From positions 94,706 to 158,705 of the forward strand of contig NZ_JAUYRV010000039.1 in the NCBI RefSeq assembly GCF_030696665.1: a stretch of 64,000 bases of DNA, given 5' to 3'. The notes beneath the pieces were generated by a model, which was not told the DNA's origin, did not search any database, and saw nothing but the letters and a program-made list of their open reading frames with translations. The stretch comes from Novosphingobium sp. (GTDB lineage Bacteria; Pseudomonadota; Alphaproteobacteria; Sphingomonadales; Sphingomonadaceae). How positions within the stretch are numbered: the first letter of the stretch is position 1; each line of letters starts with the position of its first letter. Both the position numbers and the translations under genes were made by a program. Below are positions 35,867 to 44,428 of the stretch, one piece after another.

Positions 35867-37357
35867 CTAGCCGCCTGAATTCGGAAGTTTTGATACCATG
35901 CTCAGCGACACGTCCATACCCTCAAGCTGGTAGTGTGGAATGAACAGGAACTTGCCTTTGTAATATCCGGGATTTGATTCATCCGGGACGACTTCGATGC
36001 GCGCATCTTTCAGTGGGAGCCGCGCCTTCGTTTCCTCGGTCGAACTGTCAGGCTGCCCATCTATGTAGTTGGAAATCCAGCGCTGCAGGTCCTGCTCGAT
36101 CTGCCGGTCATTGCGGGTGCCGCCGATCCAGTCGCGCACCATGCACTTCAGATAGTGGGCAAAACGGCAGCTGGAGAAGATATAAGGCAGACGCGCCGAA
36201 AGATTGGCCGATGCTGTTGCTGCCGGATCATCGTAAACCGCCGGATTGTTCAGCGTCTGCGCACCGATGAAGGTTGCCTGATCGGTGCCCTTGCGGTGGA
36301 CCAGCGCCATCAGCCCAGCCTTGGAAAGTTCAGCCTCACGACGGTCGGAAATGGCGATTTCGGTCGGGCAGGTCATATCGACGCCGCCATCGTCGGTCGG
36401 GAAGGTTGCCACCGGCAGGCCCTCGATCGTGCCGCCGCTTTCCACGCCGCGAATCCGGCTGCACCAGCCCCACGTGCTGAACGCCTCGGTAATGCGCGTA
36501 CCCATTGCATACGCCGCATTGACCCACGAATACTTGTCGTGATCGCCGCCGGTATCTTCTTCGAACGCAAATTCCTCAACCGGTTCGGACTTTGCACCAT
36601 AGACCGGGCGTCCGAGGAAGCGGGGCATGGCAAGGCACAGGTAACGGCTGTCCGGGCTATCGCGGAAGGTGCGCCACGCGGCATAGTCCGTTGCTTCGAA
36701 TTGCTTGGCAAGATCGCGGGGGTTGGACAGCTCGGTCCAGCTTTGCATGCCCATCAGCCCGGGAGCAGCGCCGGCAATGAACGGCGCGTGGGCTGCTGCG
36801 CCGATCTTGGCGAGGCCCTTCATGACTTCGAGATCAGGCCCCGAATGATCGAACGCATAGTCGCAAACGAAAGCACCGTAGGGCTGGCCGCCAAGCTGGC
36901 CGAATTCTGCTTCGTAGACCTTCTTGAACAGCGGGCTTTGATCCCACGCAGCATCGCGATACTGCCGGAACATCTTGCGGCATTCGTCCTTGCCGACGTT
37001 GAGCACGCGGATTTTGAGATCCTTGCCCGTTGACGTGTTCATTACCTGATAGCTCAGGCCGCGCCAGGCGCTTTCGAGAGCTTGGTATTCGGGGTTGTGG
37101 ATGATCAGGTTGACCTGTTCGGTCAGCTTGCGATCAAGCGCAGCGCGCAGCGCATCCATCGTGCTGAACACATCATCGCCGATGATGGCTGTATCTGCCA
37201 GCGCCTGCTGGGCCAGAGTGGAAACCGCTTGTTCAATGCGGTTCGCCCGGGCATCGTCGCTCGGCTTGAATTCCTTGCGCAGCAGTGCCGCAAAATCATC
37301 CGGAGCGAACTCGGTTTCCGTTGCCGCTGCGCCGCCCTGTACCTGTTCCGTCGCCAT
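35867..37357 (-). CDS. tssC: T6SS sheath large subunit TssC (VipB)
   Basis: A 496-residue contractile-sheath subunit that pairs with TssB. The typical LIHNPEYQALESAWRGL segment lies near residues 85-101. It also has YGAFVCDYAFDHSGPD, the central PRFLGRPVYGAKSEPV and a C-terminal RLPLKDARIEVVPDESNPG. The length is right for the family. The start ATG follows GGATGGCTTGAG. It lies 83 bases after tssB and before hcp. Confidence 0.97.
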   Translation of the reverse strand: MATEQVQGGAAATETEFAPDDFAALLRKEFKPSDDARANRIEQAVSTLAQQALADTAIIGDDVFSTMDALRAALDRKLTEQVNLIIHNPEYQALESAWRGLSYQVMNTSTGKDLKIRVLNVGKDECRKMFRQYRDAAWDQSPLFKKVYEAEFGQLGGQPYGAFVCDYAFDHSGPDLEVMKGLAKIGAAAHAPFIAGAAPGLMGMQSWTELSNPRDLAKQFEATDYAAWRTFRDSPDSRYLCLAMPRFLGRPVYGAKSEPVEEFAFEEDTGGDHDKYSWVNAAYAMGTRITEAFSTWGWCSRIRGVESGGTIEGLPVATFPTDDGGVDMTCPTEIAISDRREAELSKAGLMALVHRKGTDQATFIGAQTLNNPAVYDDPAATASANLSARLPYIFSSCRFAHYLKCMVRDWIGGTRNDRQIEQDLQRWISNYIDGQPDSSTEETKARLPLKDARIEVVPDESNPGYYKGKFLFIPHYQLEGMDVSLSMVSKLPNSGG

Positions 37358-37440
37358 CTCAAGCCATCCTGTGTGCCTGCCACGACAATGCCGTGGTCGG
37401 AAAATCCATCAACCGATCGCTGCCGCTTGCGGCACGGCGA

Positions 37441-37953
37441 TCAGGCTTCGCTCGCGTCTGCCGGGCCTTTGCCTGCCGCTGACATCGCTTTCATCAGCGT
37501 AGGGTCTTTCAGCAGCTGGTCGAGCAGATCCTGCGCGCCATCTTTGCCGTCCATGTACAGCATGAGGTCGTTCAGCTGCTCGCGCGCTTCCAGCAGTTGC
37601 GCCAGAGCCGGGACCGCCTTTGCCACTGCGCCAGGCGAGAAATCGTCCATTGTCTTGAACGTGAGATCGACGCCCAGCTTACCTTCGCCGGTGAGCGTGT
37701 TTTCAACGTTGAAAGCGGCGCGCGGCGCAATTGCCGCCATGCGCTGGTCGAAGTTGTCCATGTCGAATTCAAGGAAGTCGCGATCATTCAGCGACTTCTT
37801 TTCGACGAGACTCTTGCCCGAAAGGTCCGACATGACGCCCATGACGAAAGGCAGTTCAACCTTTTGCTTGGAGCCGAAAGTCTCGACCTCATATTCGATG
37901 TGAACACGAGGCGCCCTGTTTTCCTTGATAAACCGCTGACCGCTCTTCGCCAT
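37441..37953 (-). CDS. tssB: T6SS sheath small subunit TssB (VipA)
   Basis: A 170-residue sheath subunit. The start at 37953 is preferred because GGAGG precedes it and MAKSGQRFIKENRAPRVHI is the usual N-terminus. The VMSDLSGKS segment and the R-x-F-L-E-F-like DRDFLEFDMDNFDQRM match the family. It forms the sheath dimer with TssC and carries the ClpV recognition helix at the C-terminal side. Second to third gene of operon 1. Confidence 0.95.
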   Translation of the reverse strand: MAKSGQRFIKENRAPRVHIEYEVETFGSKQKVELPFVMGVMSDLSGKSLVEKKSLNDRDFLEFDMDNFDQRMAAIAPRAAFNVENTLTGEGKLGVDLTFKTMDDFSPGAVAKAVPALAQLLEAREQLNDLMLYMDGKDGAQDLLDQLLKDPTLMKAMSAAGKGPADASEA

Positions 37954-38042
37954 GTTCGCCTCCATTGCCGACAGGGTAGCCCCCCGACACATTGCCTACC
38001 GTAATCCTGCACCCTCTTGCCGCACCAAGTCGGTGCCGCAAA

Positions 38043-39128
38043 TCACCATTCCGAAGACGCCTGGGATTCCCCCCATGAGGCTTCGGCGCTTGATGTTTCT
38101 GCCGATACGGGCACCGCCCGCCGCGACTGGAGAACGCGTGAAGCCTCTTCGAGACCGCCGGGCGCAAGGTCTTCCAGTACGGTCATGAAATCAAGGCCTG
38201 TCCATTCGCGCGCGCGTTTCAGAAGCAACGGCACGGGGCTGCCCGGCTCCATTGCGTGGAAATAGGCACAAATGGCATCAAGCGCGCGCAGCACATCATC
38301 GCGATTGCGGATGCTGCCTGAAAACGCGGCTCCGGCAGGGGTGGCCACGAATGCCGTTGCATTACCACCGTCAAGATCGCCAGTGTCCGATGAATTTTCG
38401 CCGCCGCTTTCGTCAACGATCTTTGCCTGCCCCGGCAGGACCGCCGAGAGGGCATTGCGGAAACGATCAAGCTTTTCATATGTTGGCTTGAAATTGGTCG
38501 CCGTATCGCCATCAGCGTTCGTGGTCAGAACGCCATCAATGCGGCGAAAAGCAGTGCGCAAGGCATCGAAGCGTTCAACACACGCTGTGATCTCGTCCGA
38601 GTCGGTTGCCTCAATCGTCGCACGAAACGGACCATAGCCTTCGGCAGATGTGCCTTGATCGGCAAATCGCTCGATATCGTCGCAGGAAAACCGGCCGAAA
38701 CGTGCGTGCTCAATCAGGGGAACACGCCCGAGCGGACCAAGAAAATCGCTGATCCGGGTTAGTGATTCGCAAGGTGCCTTGCGACCGATGAACCCGTACT
38801 CATCAAGTTGGGGGTGGAGGTCGGCCCAACGCTCTTCCAGCATCGCAGCCAGCCACTCCGCCGCCTCGACCAGAAGATCGAATCGGCGCGCGAAAGTGGC
38901 AGCGCGCATCAGGTATACCGGGAGCCAGATATCGCGGGTTTGCGCGCCCTGCGTAACGATCTGATCGATGACCTTGCGCCAATCGATGTCCGATTCGCCG
39001 CCGTCTTCGCTGACCGGCCTTTCGAACACACCTTCGATCTCCATACGGACACCGTCGTACGAAAGGTCCGGACCCGATGGCGCCTCTTCAGAAAGAGGCG
39101 CGATCAGGGCCGCGATATCAAGAGTCAT
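38043..39128 (-). CDS. tssA: T6SS assembly cap protein TssA
   Basis: A 361-residue TssA with the N-terminal ImpA-N domain: ALIAPLSEEAPSGPDLSYD at the start, DIDWRKVIDQ and QTRDIWLPVYLMRA. The C-terminal part (about 260-330) has RDDVLRALDAICAYF and EPGSPVPLLLKRAREW, the conserved TssA motif. It coordinates baseplate and sheath polymerisation. It follows the OmpA-like gene by 30 bases. Confidence 0.93.
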   Translation of the reverse strand: MTLDIAALIAPLSEEAPSGPDLSYDGVRMEIEGVFERPVSEDGGESDIDWRKVIDQIVTQGAQTRDIWLPVYLMRAATFARRFDLLVEAAEWLAAMLEERWADLHPQLDEYGFIGRKAPCESLTRISDFLGPLGRVPLIEHARFGRFSCDDIERFADQGTSAEGYGPFRATIEATDSDEITACVERFDALRTAFRRIDGVLTTNADGDTATNFKPTYEKLDRFRNALSAVLPGQAKIVDESGGENSSDTGDLDGGNATAFVATPAGAAFSGSIRNRDDVLRALDAICAYFHAMEPGSPVPLLLKRAREWTGLDFMTVLEDLAPGGLEEASRVLQSRRAVPVSAETSSAEASWGESQASSEW

Positions 39129-39158
39129 TCGGCCTGCCCCCCCGGCAACCCGCTGTGA

Positions 39159-39806
39159 TCAATCGATCTTTACGATCTCGACACGGCGGTTTGCGGCAGC
39201 CTTGGCGCTGAGTCCGGCAACAGGCTTTTCAAAGCCATAGCCTTCAGGCTGAAGGCGTGCACGTTCAACGCCGCTTTCGACCAGAAACTGGACGAGAGCC
39301 TCGGCGCGACGCTTGGACAGTTCAAGGTTGTATTCACGGCCGCCGACCGAATCCGTGTGGCCGCCAACGATAAAGCGCTTGCCCGCTGCGGACGGCGCTT
39401 TCAACGCGTTAGCCAGGATCTGGGCCTGTCCACGGCTACCCGCAGCAATCGCAGCAGAGCCGGACGCGAAGTTGATCGACAGGGTCGATCGACCGGGCTG
39501 AGCCTGAGCCGACGACGCAGCGATTCGCGGCTTCGGCGCTGCAACGGCTGCAACACGCGCCTTGGGCGCAGAATAGCCAGGAGCAGGCGGAACCACCTTT
39601 TTCTTGGCACCCTGCGGAATGTCGAAGCGAAGCGCACGGTCCGGACCGCGATCACGCGTTGCCAGTTCTTGCGCGTTTTCTTCGCAATCTCCGGTCAGTT
39701 CGCAAACGATCTGCTGTTCAGACTTCACCGCGACAGGGCCTGCCTGTGCAGTGGCGATGGTGGGGATCGTGATAAGGATTCCCGAAGCGATCATCTTGAA
39801 TACCAT
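39159..39806 (-). CDS. OmpA-family peptidoglycan-binding protein at the head of the T6SS operon
   Basis: A 215-residue protein. The start at 39806 follows AGAGGT; a signal peptide (about 1-21, ending ATAQA) is followed by a basic, Ala/Pro-rich linker and a C-terminal OmpA domain (LSINFASGSAAIAAGS, IVGGHTDSVGG, and NRRVEIVKID). Two cysteines lie close together early in the mature part (CELTGDC). It sits directly upstream of tssA and is probably a T6SS accessory that anchors the complex to the wall. It may help replace the missing TssJ; that is inference. Confidence 0.8.
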   Translation of the reverse strand: MVFKMIASGILITIPTIATAQAGPVAVKSEQQIVCELTGDCEENAQELATRDRGPDRALRFDIPQGAKKKVVPPAPGYSAPKARVAAVAAPKPRIAASSAQAQPGRSTLSINFASGSAAIAAGSRGQAQILANALKAPSAAGKRFIVGGHTDSVGGREYNLELSKRRAEALVQFLVESGVERARLQPEGYGFEKPVAGLSAKAAANRRVEIVKID

Positions 39807-40176
39807 AGCGCACCTCTTTCCTGCGGGCCAAATGCCCACCCCGGAATTGTCCGGGCATTGTTTTCGCGACGCCTGTGGTTAATATTTTCCGCTATTCTTA
39901 CAGGTCATCAACTGGCGTCGCAAACGATTCCTGCCATCTGCAAGTGTCTCGCATCCAATTCCGACCTATCAGTGCCGCTTCGGGACAATCGGTCGGTCAA
40001 AGGTTGCATTCAGCCACATGCGCGATGTTGCTACCGCATCTTGCGGAATAGGAGCTTCATAACATCACGCCATTCTGGTAGCGGTGACGTCTGTCACAGA
40101 CGAAATGGCAAACAACAAGCACACGGGTTGCATCGGTTCGGCATGAATGCCGAGACGTCCTGCAAGGGGAACTGAC
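39807..40176. other. Divergent control region between the OmpA-like gene and vgrG
   Basis: These 370 bases hold no gene. Seen features are a GC-rich inverted repeat AATGCCC/GGGCATT near 39823-39852 in the leader of the OmpA-like gene, an AT-rich stretch near 39875-39900 (GGTTAATATTTTCCGCTATT) that may be a promoter, and a CRP-like palindrome at 40083-40098. Both arms of the T6SS locus could be controlled from here. Confidence 0.45.
40083..40098. promoter_or_regulatory. CRP-like operator upstream of vgrG
   Basis: GGTGACGTCTGTCACA matches 9 of 10 fixed bases of TGTGA-N6-TCACA. It overlaps a perfect hyphenated palindrome CGTCTG-TCA-CAGACG (40088-40102). It lies 78 bases before the vgrG start and about 277 bases before the divergent OmpA-like start. 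Confidence 0.45.
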
Positions 40177-42186
40177 TTGGCTGACAGCCCGATGCGGCAG
40201 ACCGCCCTTGCCCTCCGGCTTGGAAACGGCGCCGAACAACTCAAACTTGTGCGCCTCGATGCTTTCGAGGCGCTGAGCCAGAACTTCGCGATAACGCTCG
40301 AGGTCTTGTCGCTTGATGAGATCGAGCTGCTACCCAATCTTGGCAAACCGGCCGCGATTGAAAGCAAGCTTGACGGGCAATTGCTGCGCCATTTTCACGG
40401 CATCGTCGTCGATGCGGAATATGTCGAGGAGATCAATGGCGCAGGGTTCGTCTATCGCCTTATTCTGGCTCCTGCGGCGCAATTGCACGATCAGGGCAGT
40501 AACTATCGAATTTTTCAGACCAAACCGGTCATCGAGATCATCAAGTCGGTCCTCGGCGAATGTGGCTTGGCTTTCGAAATCAAGGCCTCGGGCGGGACGC
40601 GGCAATTGGCGTACTGCGTCCAGTACGGCGAGAGTGATTTTGATTTCGTCTCGCGGTTGATGGAAGAAGAAGGCCTTTACTACTACTACCAGCATAGCGC
40701 CTCGGCACATACGATGGTTGTGTGTGACAAGCCCGGCTGCCACGTGCCGATGCCTGCCGGAGCGATGACATACAATCCGCTGTCCGATTCGGCTGCGATG
40801 GCCGATTCGACAAGCCGTGGCGGCGCGACGGGTCTGTTCGTCCAGACATGGCACGAACGCGCATCGACCGGTGGCGAAGCACGCGTCACCATGCGCGATT
40901 ACGATTTCAAGCAGCCATCACGCCCCCGACAGGCCGAGGCAACCGACAAGGGTGCGCACCCGCTCGACGAGATCGAGGTCTACAACTGGCCCGGCCGATA
41001 CTACCAGGAGCCGGCCGGCCAAACGCTCAGTACCATCGTCCTTGAAAGCCGCCGTGCTCAGCGCCTGCGCTATGAAGGGACCAGTACCTTTGCCGGTATC
41101 GAAACCGGATACCACCTGCAGTTGAAAGGCCATACGATTGACCGCTTCAACCGCAAATACCTGATCGTGCGCTGCCGAACGACGCTGGCCCCCGAACAGT
41201 ACCGGTCTGGAGGCAACTCGGGCCAGACGTTTGTCGAGTTCACCACGATCCCGCATGACGTGAATTTCCGTGCCCCGATGACCACGCCGCGCCCCTCTGC
41301 ACGCGGGCCTGAAACGGCAGTGGTAACCGGTCCGAAGGGTGAGGAAATTCACGTAGACGAATTTGGCCGGATCAAGGTTCAGTTCCACTGGGACCGCGAA
41401 GGCAAGCTGGACGACAAGTCAAGCTGCTGGATACGCGTTTCGCAAACCGGCGGACTTGGCAACAACATCATCCCGCGCATCGGGCACGAGGTGCTGGTCG
41501 ATTTCATCAACGGCAATCCTGATCGGCCAATCGTGGTCGGCCGCGTGTTCAATGCCAGCCACATGCCGGTCTATGCGCTGCCCGAACACAAGACCAAGGC
41601 CCTGTGGCGCACCAAAACGTACAAACGCACCACCGGTGATCCCTTGTCCGAAGCCGAAGCACTGGACACCGGGGCACCGGGCGCAAACGAACTGCGGTTC
41701 GAAGATGCAACCGGCAAGGAAGAAGTTTTCCTCCATGCCGAGCGCGACATGAACACGCGCGTGCGCCACAATGAAACGCACAAGGTGGGCCGAGATGTGG
41801 AAATCAGCGTCGGCAAGAACCGCAAGGAGCGGGTGGGCAAGAACGAGGAAATCCTGATCGAGGGCGAGCGCAAGGAAGAAGTCAAGGGCACCGAAACCGT
41901 CACCGTCCACAAAGACCGCAAGGTTGAGATCAAGTCCAACGACACGCTCGACGTAACCAAGAAAATCAAGATTTCCGCTGGCGATTCCATCGAGATCACA
42001 GCCAATAGCAAGATCACACTGTCTTGCGGCGGCAGCACGATTACGCTTGACCCAACATCGATCAAGATTTCGACCACCACCCTGAAGATGGAAGGTATGG
42101 CCACGGCCAAGTTGTCCTCCGTCATGACCAACGTCGAGGCATCTGGATTGCTGACGGCGAAGGGTTCATTGGTGAAGATCAACTGA
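40177..42186 (+). CDS. vgrG: T6SS spike protein VgrG (TssI)
   Basis: A 669-residue trimeric spike. The start is taken as TTG 40177 because AAGGGG lies 7 bases upstream; an ATG 30 bases earlier has none. Domains: gp27-like (to about 370, with ESDFDFVSRLMEEEGLYYYY), gp5 OB-fold (HVDEFGRIKVQFHWDREG), and a repetitive beta-prism stalk (KVGRDVEISVGKNRKERVG and following). It ends soon after a short DUF2345-like tail, so there is no fused effector domain. It begins a plus-strand unit with an unknown gene and tagH. Confidence 0.95.
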   Translation: MADSPMRQTALALRLGNGAEQLKLVRLDAFEALSQNFAITLEVLSLDEIELLPNLGKPAAIESKLDGQLLRHFHGIVVDAEYVEEINGAGFVYRLILAPAAQLHDQGSNYRIFQTKPVIEIIKSVLGECGLAFEIKASGGTRQLAYCVQYGESDFDFVSRLMEEEGLYYYYQHSASAHTMVVCDKPGCHVPMPAGAMTYNPLSDSAAMADSTSRGGATGLFVQTWHERASTGGEARVTMRDYDFKQPSRPRQAEATDKGAHPLDEIEVYNWPGRYYQEPAGQTLSTIVLESRRAQRLRYEGTSTFAGIETGYHLQLKGHTIDRFNRKYLIVRCRTTLAPEQYRSGGNSGQTFVEFTTIPHDVNFRAPMTTPRPSARGPETAVVTGPKGEEIHVDEFGRIKVQFHWDREGKLDDKSSCWIRVSQTGGLGNNIIPRIGHEVLVDFINGNPDRPIVVGRVFNASHMPVYALPEHKTKALWRTKTYKRTTGDPLSEAEALDTGAPGANELRFEDATGKEEVFLHAERDMNTRVRHNETHKVGRDVEISVGKNRKERVGKNEEILIEGERKEEVKGTETVTVHKDRKVEIKSNDTLDVTKKIKISAGDSIEITANSKITLSCGGSTITLDPTSIKISTTTLKMEGMATAKLSSVMTNVEASGLLTAKGSLVKIN

Positions 42187-42196
42187 GGCCGATGTG

Positions 42197-42733
42197 ATGG
42201 GCGACTGGAAGCTATCCACCTGGACCGACGCTGCGCAGCTTGCCGCAAGTGTAAATCCGCGCGACGTGCCCGATGATGCACGCGGCATCGCTCCATCTGT
42301 CTGGTTCACGCAACTGCGCGAAACGGGTAAGGCAGCTTATGCAGTGAATTTTCTTGCACATGCCATGCCGCGTTACGAATGCGTGGTCTGGGCGGTGCGC
42401 GCGCTGATAGAGATGGGTCTCAACCGTGCGGACCCCGCCATCGTTGCCGCGTTGCGCTGGATCGACAACCCTTCAGACAAGCTTCGCCGAGCGGCCGCCG
42501 AACTGGGCGACACGCTGGACGACGAAAGCCCGCAAGCGTTGCTGTGCAAGGCGATCTTCCTGTCCGGCGGGTCGATCTCTGAAGAAGACCTGCCCGCGAT
42601 CCAGCCGCCGCCCGATGTTTGCGCCAAACTGGCCGCAGCGGCGGTGCTGACAGCAGCGTTTACCGGCAAGACGCCCACTGAGGCGATTGCTACCAGCCTG
42701 CGGCTTGGAGAAGCCGTGCTGGCAGGCGCGTGA
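42197..42733 (+). CDS. T6SS-locus protein of unknown function
   Basis: A 178-residue, helix-rich, Ala-rich protein with no signal peptide or membrane segment. Conserved-looking parts are AKLAAAAVLTAAFTGKTP near the C-terminus and MPRYECVVWAVRAL in the middle. The ATG at 42197 directly follows an in-frame GTG. It sits between vgrG (10 bases) and tagH, so it is probably a T6SS accessory or a chaperone for spike loading. I do not recognise the family. Confidence 0.7.
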   Translation: MGDWKLSTWTDAAQLAASVNPRDVPDDARGIAPSVWFTQLRETGKAAYAVNFLAHAMPRYECVVWAVRALIEMGLNRADPAIVAALRWIDNPSDKLRRAAAELGDTLDDESPQALLCKAIFLSGGSISEEDLPAIQPPPDVCAKLAAAAVLTAAFTGKTPTEAIATSLRLGEAVLAGA

Positions 42734-42820
42734 TCTTAACGCACTGGGTCGATCCGACATCATTTGTTCGCCAGTGCGGTGCATGATGACATTTCAACAC
42801 CGAGAAGCTAATTCAGCCGC

Positions 42821-44422
42821 GTGCCATTAACTCTATCCATCCGCAATGCCGACCGGCTTGACAACGGTTCACCACTTTCGCTGGTGCTCGACCGCCGTGG
42901 TGCGTTGATTGGTCGCGCCGCAACCTCTGACTGGTGCCTGCCCGATCCTTCGCTGCATATCTCGTCGCGCCATTGCGAAGTGCGCTTCTCAGGCACTGGA
43001 TATGAACTGATAGACCATAGCACCAATGGCACGTTCGTGGATGGACAGCAGGCAAGGCTGGCTGGGCCGCACCCGATTTCTCAGGGCGACGTCTACCGCA
43101 TAGGTCCGTTCGAGGTCGTCGCGGCGCTCGACGATGCAGCAGCGGCGCAAGCAGCAGAGCGCAACAGCAATCCGGCCCCCGCCAATTGGAAGGGCTGGAC
43201 CGGCAGCGGCGATTCATCCGCACCGCCCGCGCAACAATCGAGCTGGGACGCGCGCCCGGCAGGTTCGGCGATTTCCGGCACGGGTCCGATGTCACAAAGC
43301 TGGGCCGCGCCGCCTACAGCTGCAACTGGTGCGTCAGATACCACATCGTCGGGCGGCTGGGGCGCGCCTCCACCATCCGCTGATACTGCTGCACCAGCGG
43401 CGTCTCAGGGGTCCGGGCCGGCGCCCGGCTGGAGCAGTTCCACGCCGCCAGTGGCAGAAACCCCGTCTGCAAGATGGGGTTTGGCGGCCAATTCGCCAAC
43501 ACCTCCCGCTTCTTCAAGCTGGGGCGCGCCAACACCGCCCTCCGACGCGACACCCTCGCCAGCGCCGGGCTGGGGCGTGCCCACCCCCGCACCGCTTAAA
43601 CCCGCGTCGGAATGGTCGAGCGCGGCCACGCCACCGCCGCCACCTGCTGCCGACGACATGTGGGGCAAATTCGCGCAGTCCAACGTGGTTGACTGGGCGC
43701 GTGGCGGCTTTGGTGCAGGCGCACCGCCGCCTCCGGTGTTCTCGCCGCCCCCGCCACCAGCACCGACATCGACACCCCCAACAGCCGCACCGGTCGCACA
43801 GCATGCTGTTGCCGCGCCGACGCCCGCCCCCATCGCGCCCACGCAAGGCGGGGGGCTTGCCGCACTCACCCAGTCGGCCGGCATCAACCCTGAGCGAATG
43901 CTGGCAGGCGAGGCGCAGACGCTTGGCATGGCCGGCAATCTGCTGCGCCGCCTTGTGGCTGGCATGGTGGTGATGCTCGAAGCGCGCGCAAGGGCCAAAA
44001 GCCAACTGGGCGCGCAAGGGACGAGCCTGGAATTTGACGGTAACAACCCGCTCAAATTCGCGCGCACACCTGAACAGGCGCTCGAACAGCTGCTGAACGC
44101 GCCGCAGCGCGGGTTCATGGACAGCGAACGTGCGGTTGAAGACGCGTTCAAGGATCTTCAGGCGCACCAGATGGCCACCTTGAAGGCCATGCAAGGTGCC
44201 TTGCGGGCCACGCTGGACCGGTTCAGCCCGCGTGCGATCCGGGCTCGCGCCGAACAGGGCGGGTTCCTCACGCGGATATTGCCGGGCGCCAAGGACGCAG
44301 CGCTATGGGCCGCCTACGAACGCGAATTCAGCGGCGTGGCGCAGGGTTCGGACGAAGCGTTCATGGAAATGTTCGCCAAGGAATTCCGCCGCGCCTACGA
44401 GGAAATCGCCAGCAAACGCTGA
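42821..44422 (+). CDS. tagH: T6SS FHA-domain protein TagH
   Basis: A 533-residue protein: an N-terminal FHA domain (residues 1-100), a Pro/Trp-rich linker (about 115-330), and a C-terminal TagH domain (about 345-533, NPLKFARTPEQALEQLL and LDRFSPRAIRARAEQGG). FHA contact residues are visible: Arg in LIGRAATSD, SSRHCEV and STNGTFVDG. FHA proteins bind phosphothreonine made by PpkA and switch on T6SS assembly. The linker has tryptophans every 14-24 residues, several in WGAP/WGVP. The start is GTG with a weak ribosome binding site. It converges with ppkA, leaving 6 bases. Confidence 0.92.
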   Translation: MPLTLSIRNADRLDNGSPLSLVLDRRGALIGRAATSDWCLPDPSLHISSRHCEVRFSGTGYELIDHSTNGTFVDGQQARLAGPHPISQGDVYRIGPFEVVAALDDAAAAQAAERNSNPAPANWKGWTGSGDSSAPPAQQSSWDARPAGSAISGTGPMSQSWAAPPTAATGASDTTSSGGWGAPPPSADTAAPAASQGSGPAPGWSSSTPPVAETPSARWGLAANSPTPPASSSWGAPTPPSDATPSPAPGWGVPTPAPLKPASEWSSAATPPPPPAADDMWGKFAQSNVVDWARGGFGAGAPPPPVFSPPPPPAPTSTPPTAAPVAQHAVAAPTPAPIAPTQGGGLAALTQSAGINPERMLAGEAQTLGMAGNLLRRLVAGMVVMLEARARAKSQLGAQGTSLEFDGNNPLKFARTPEQALEQLLNAPQRGFMDSERAVEDAFKDLQAHQMATLKAMQGALRATLDRFSPRAIRARAEQGGFLTRILPGAKDAALWAAYEREFSGVAQGSDEAFMEMFAKEFRRAYEEIASKR

Positions 44423-44428
44423 GCGCGG

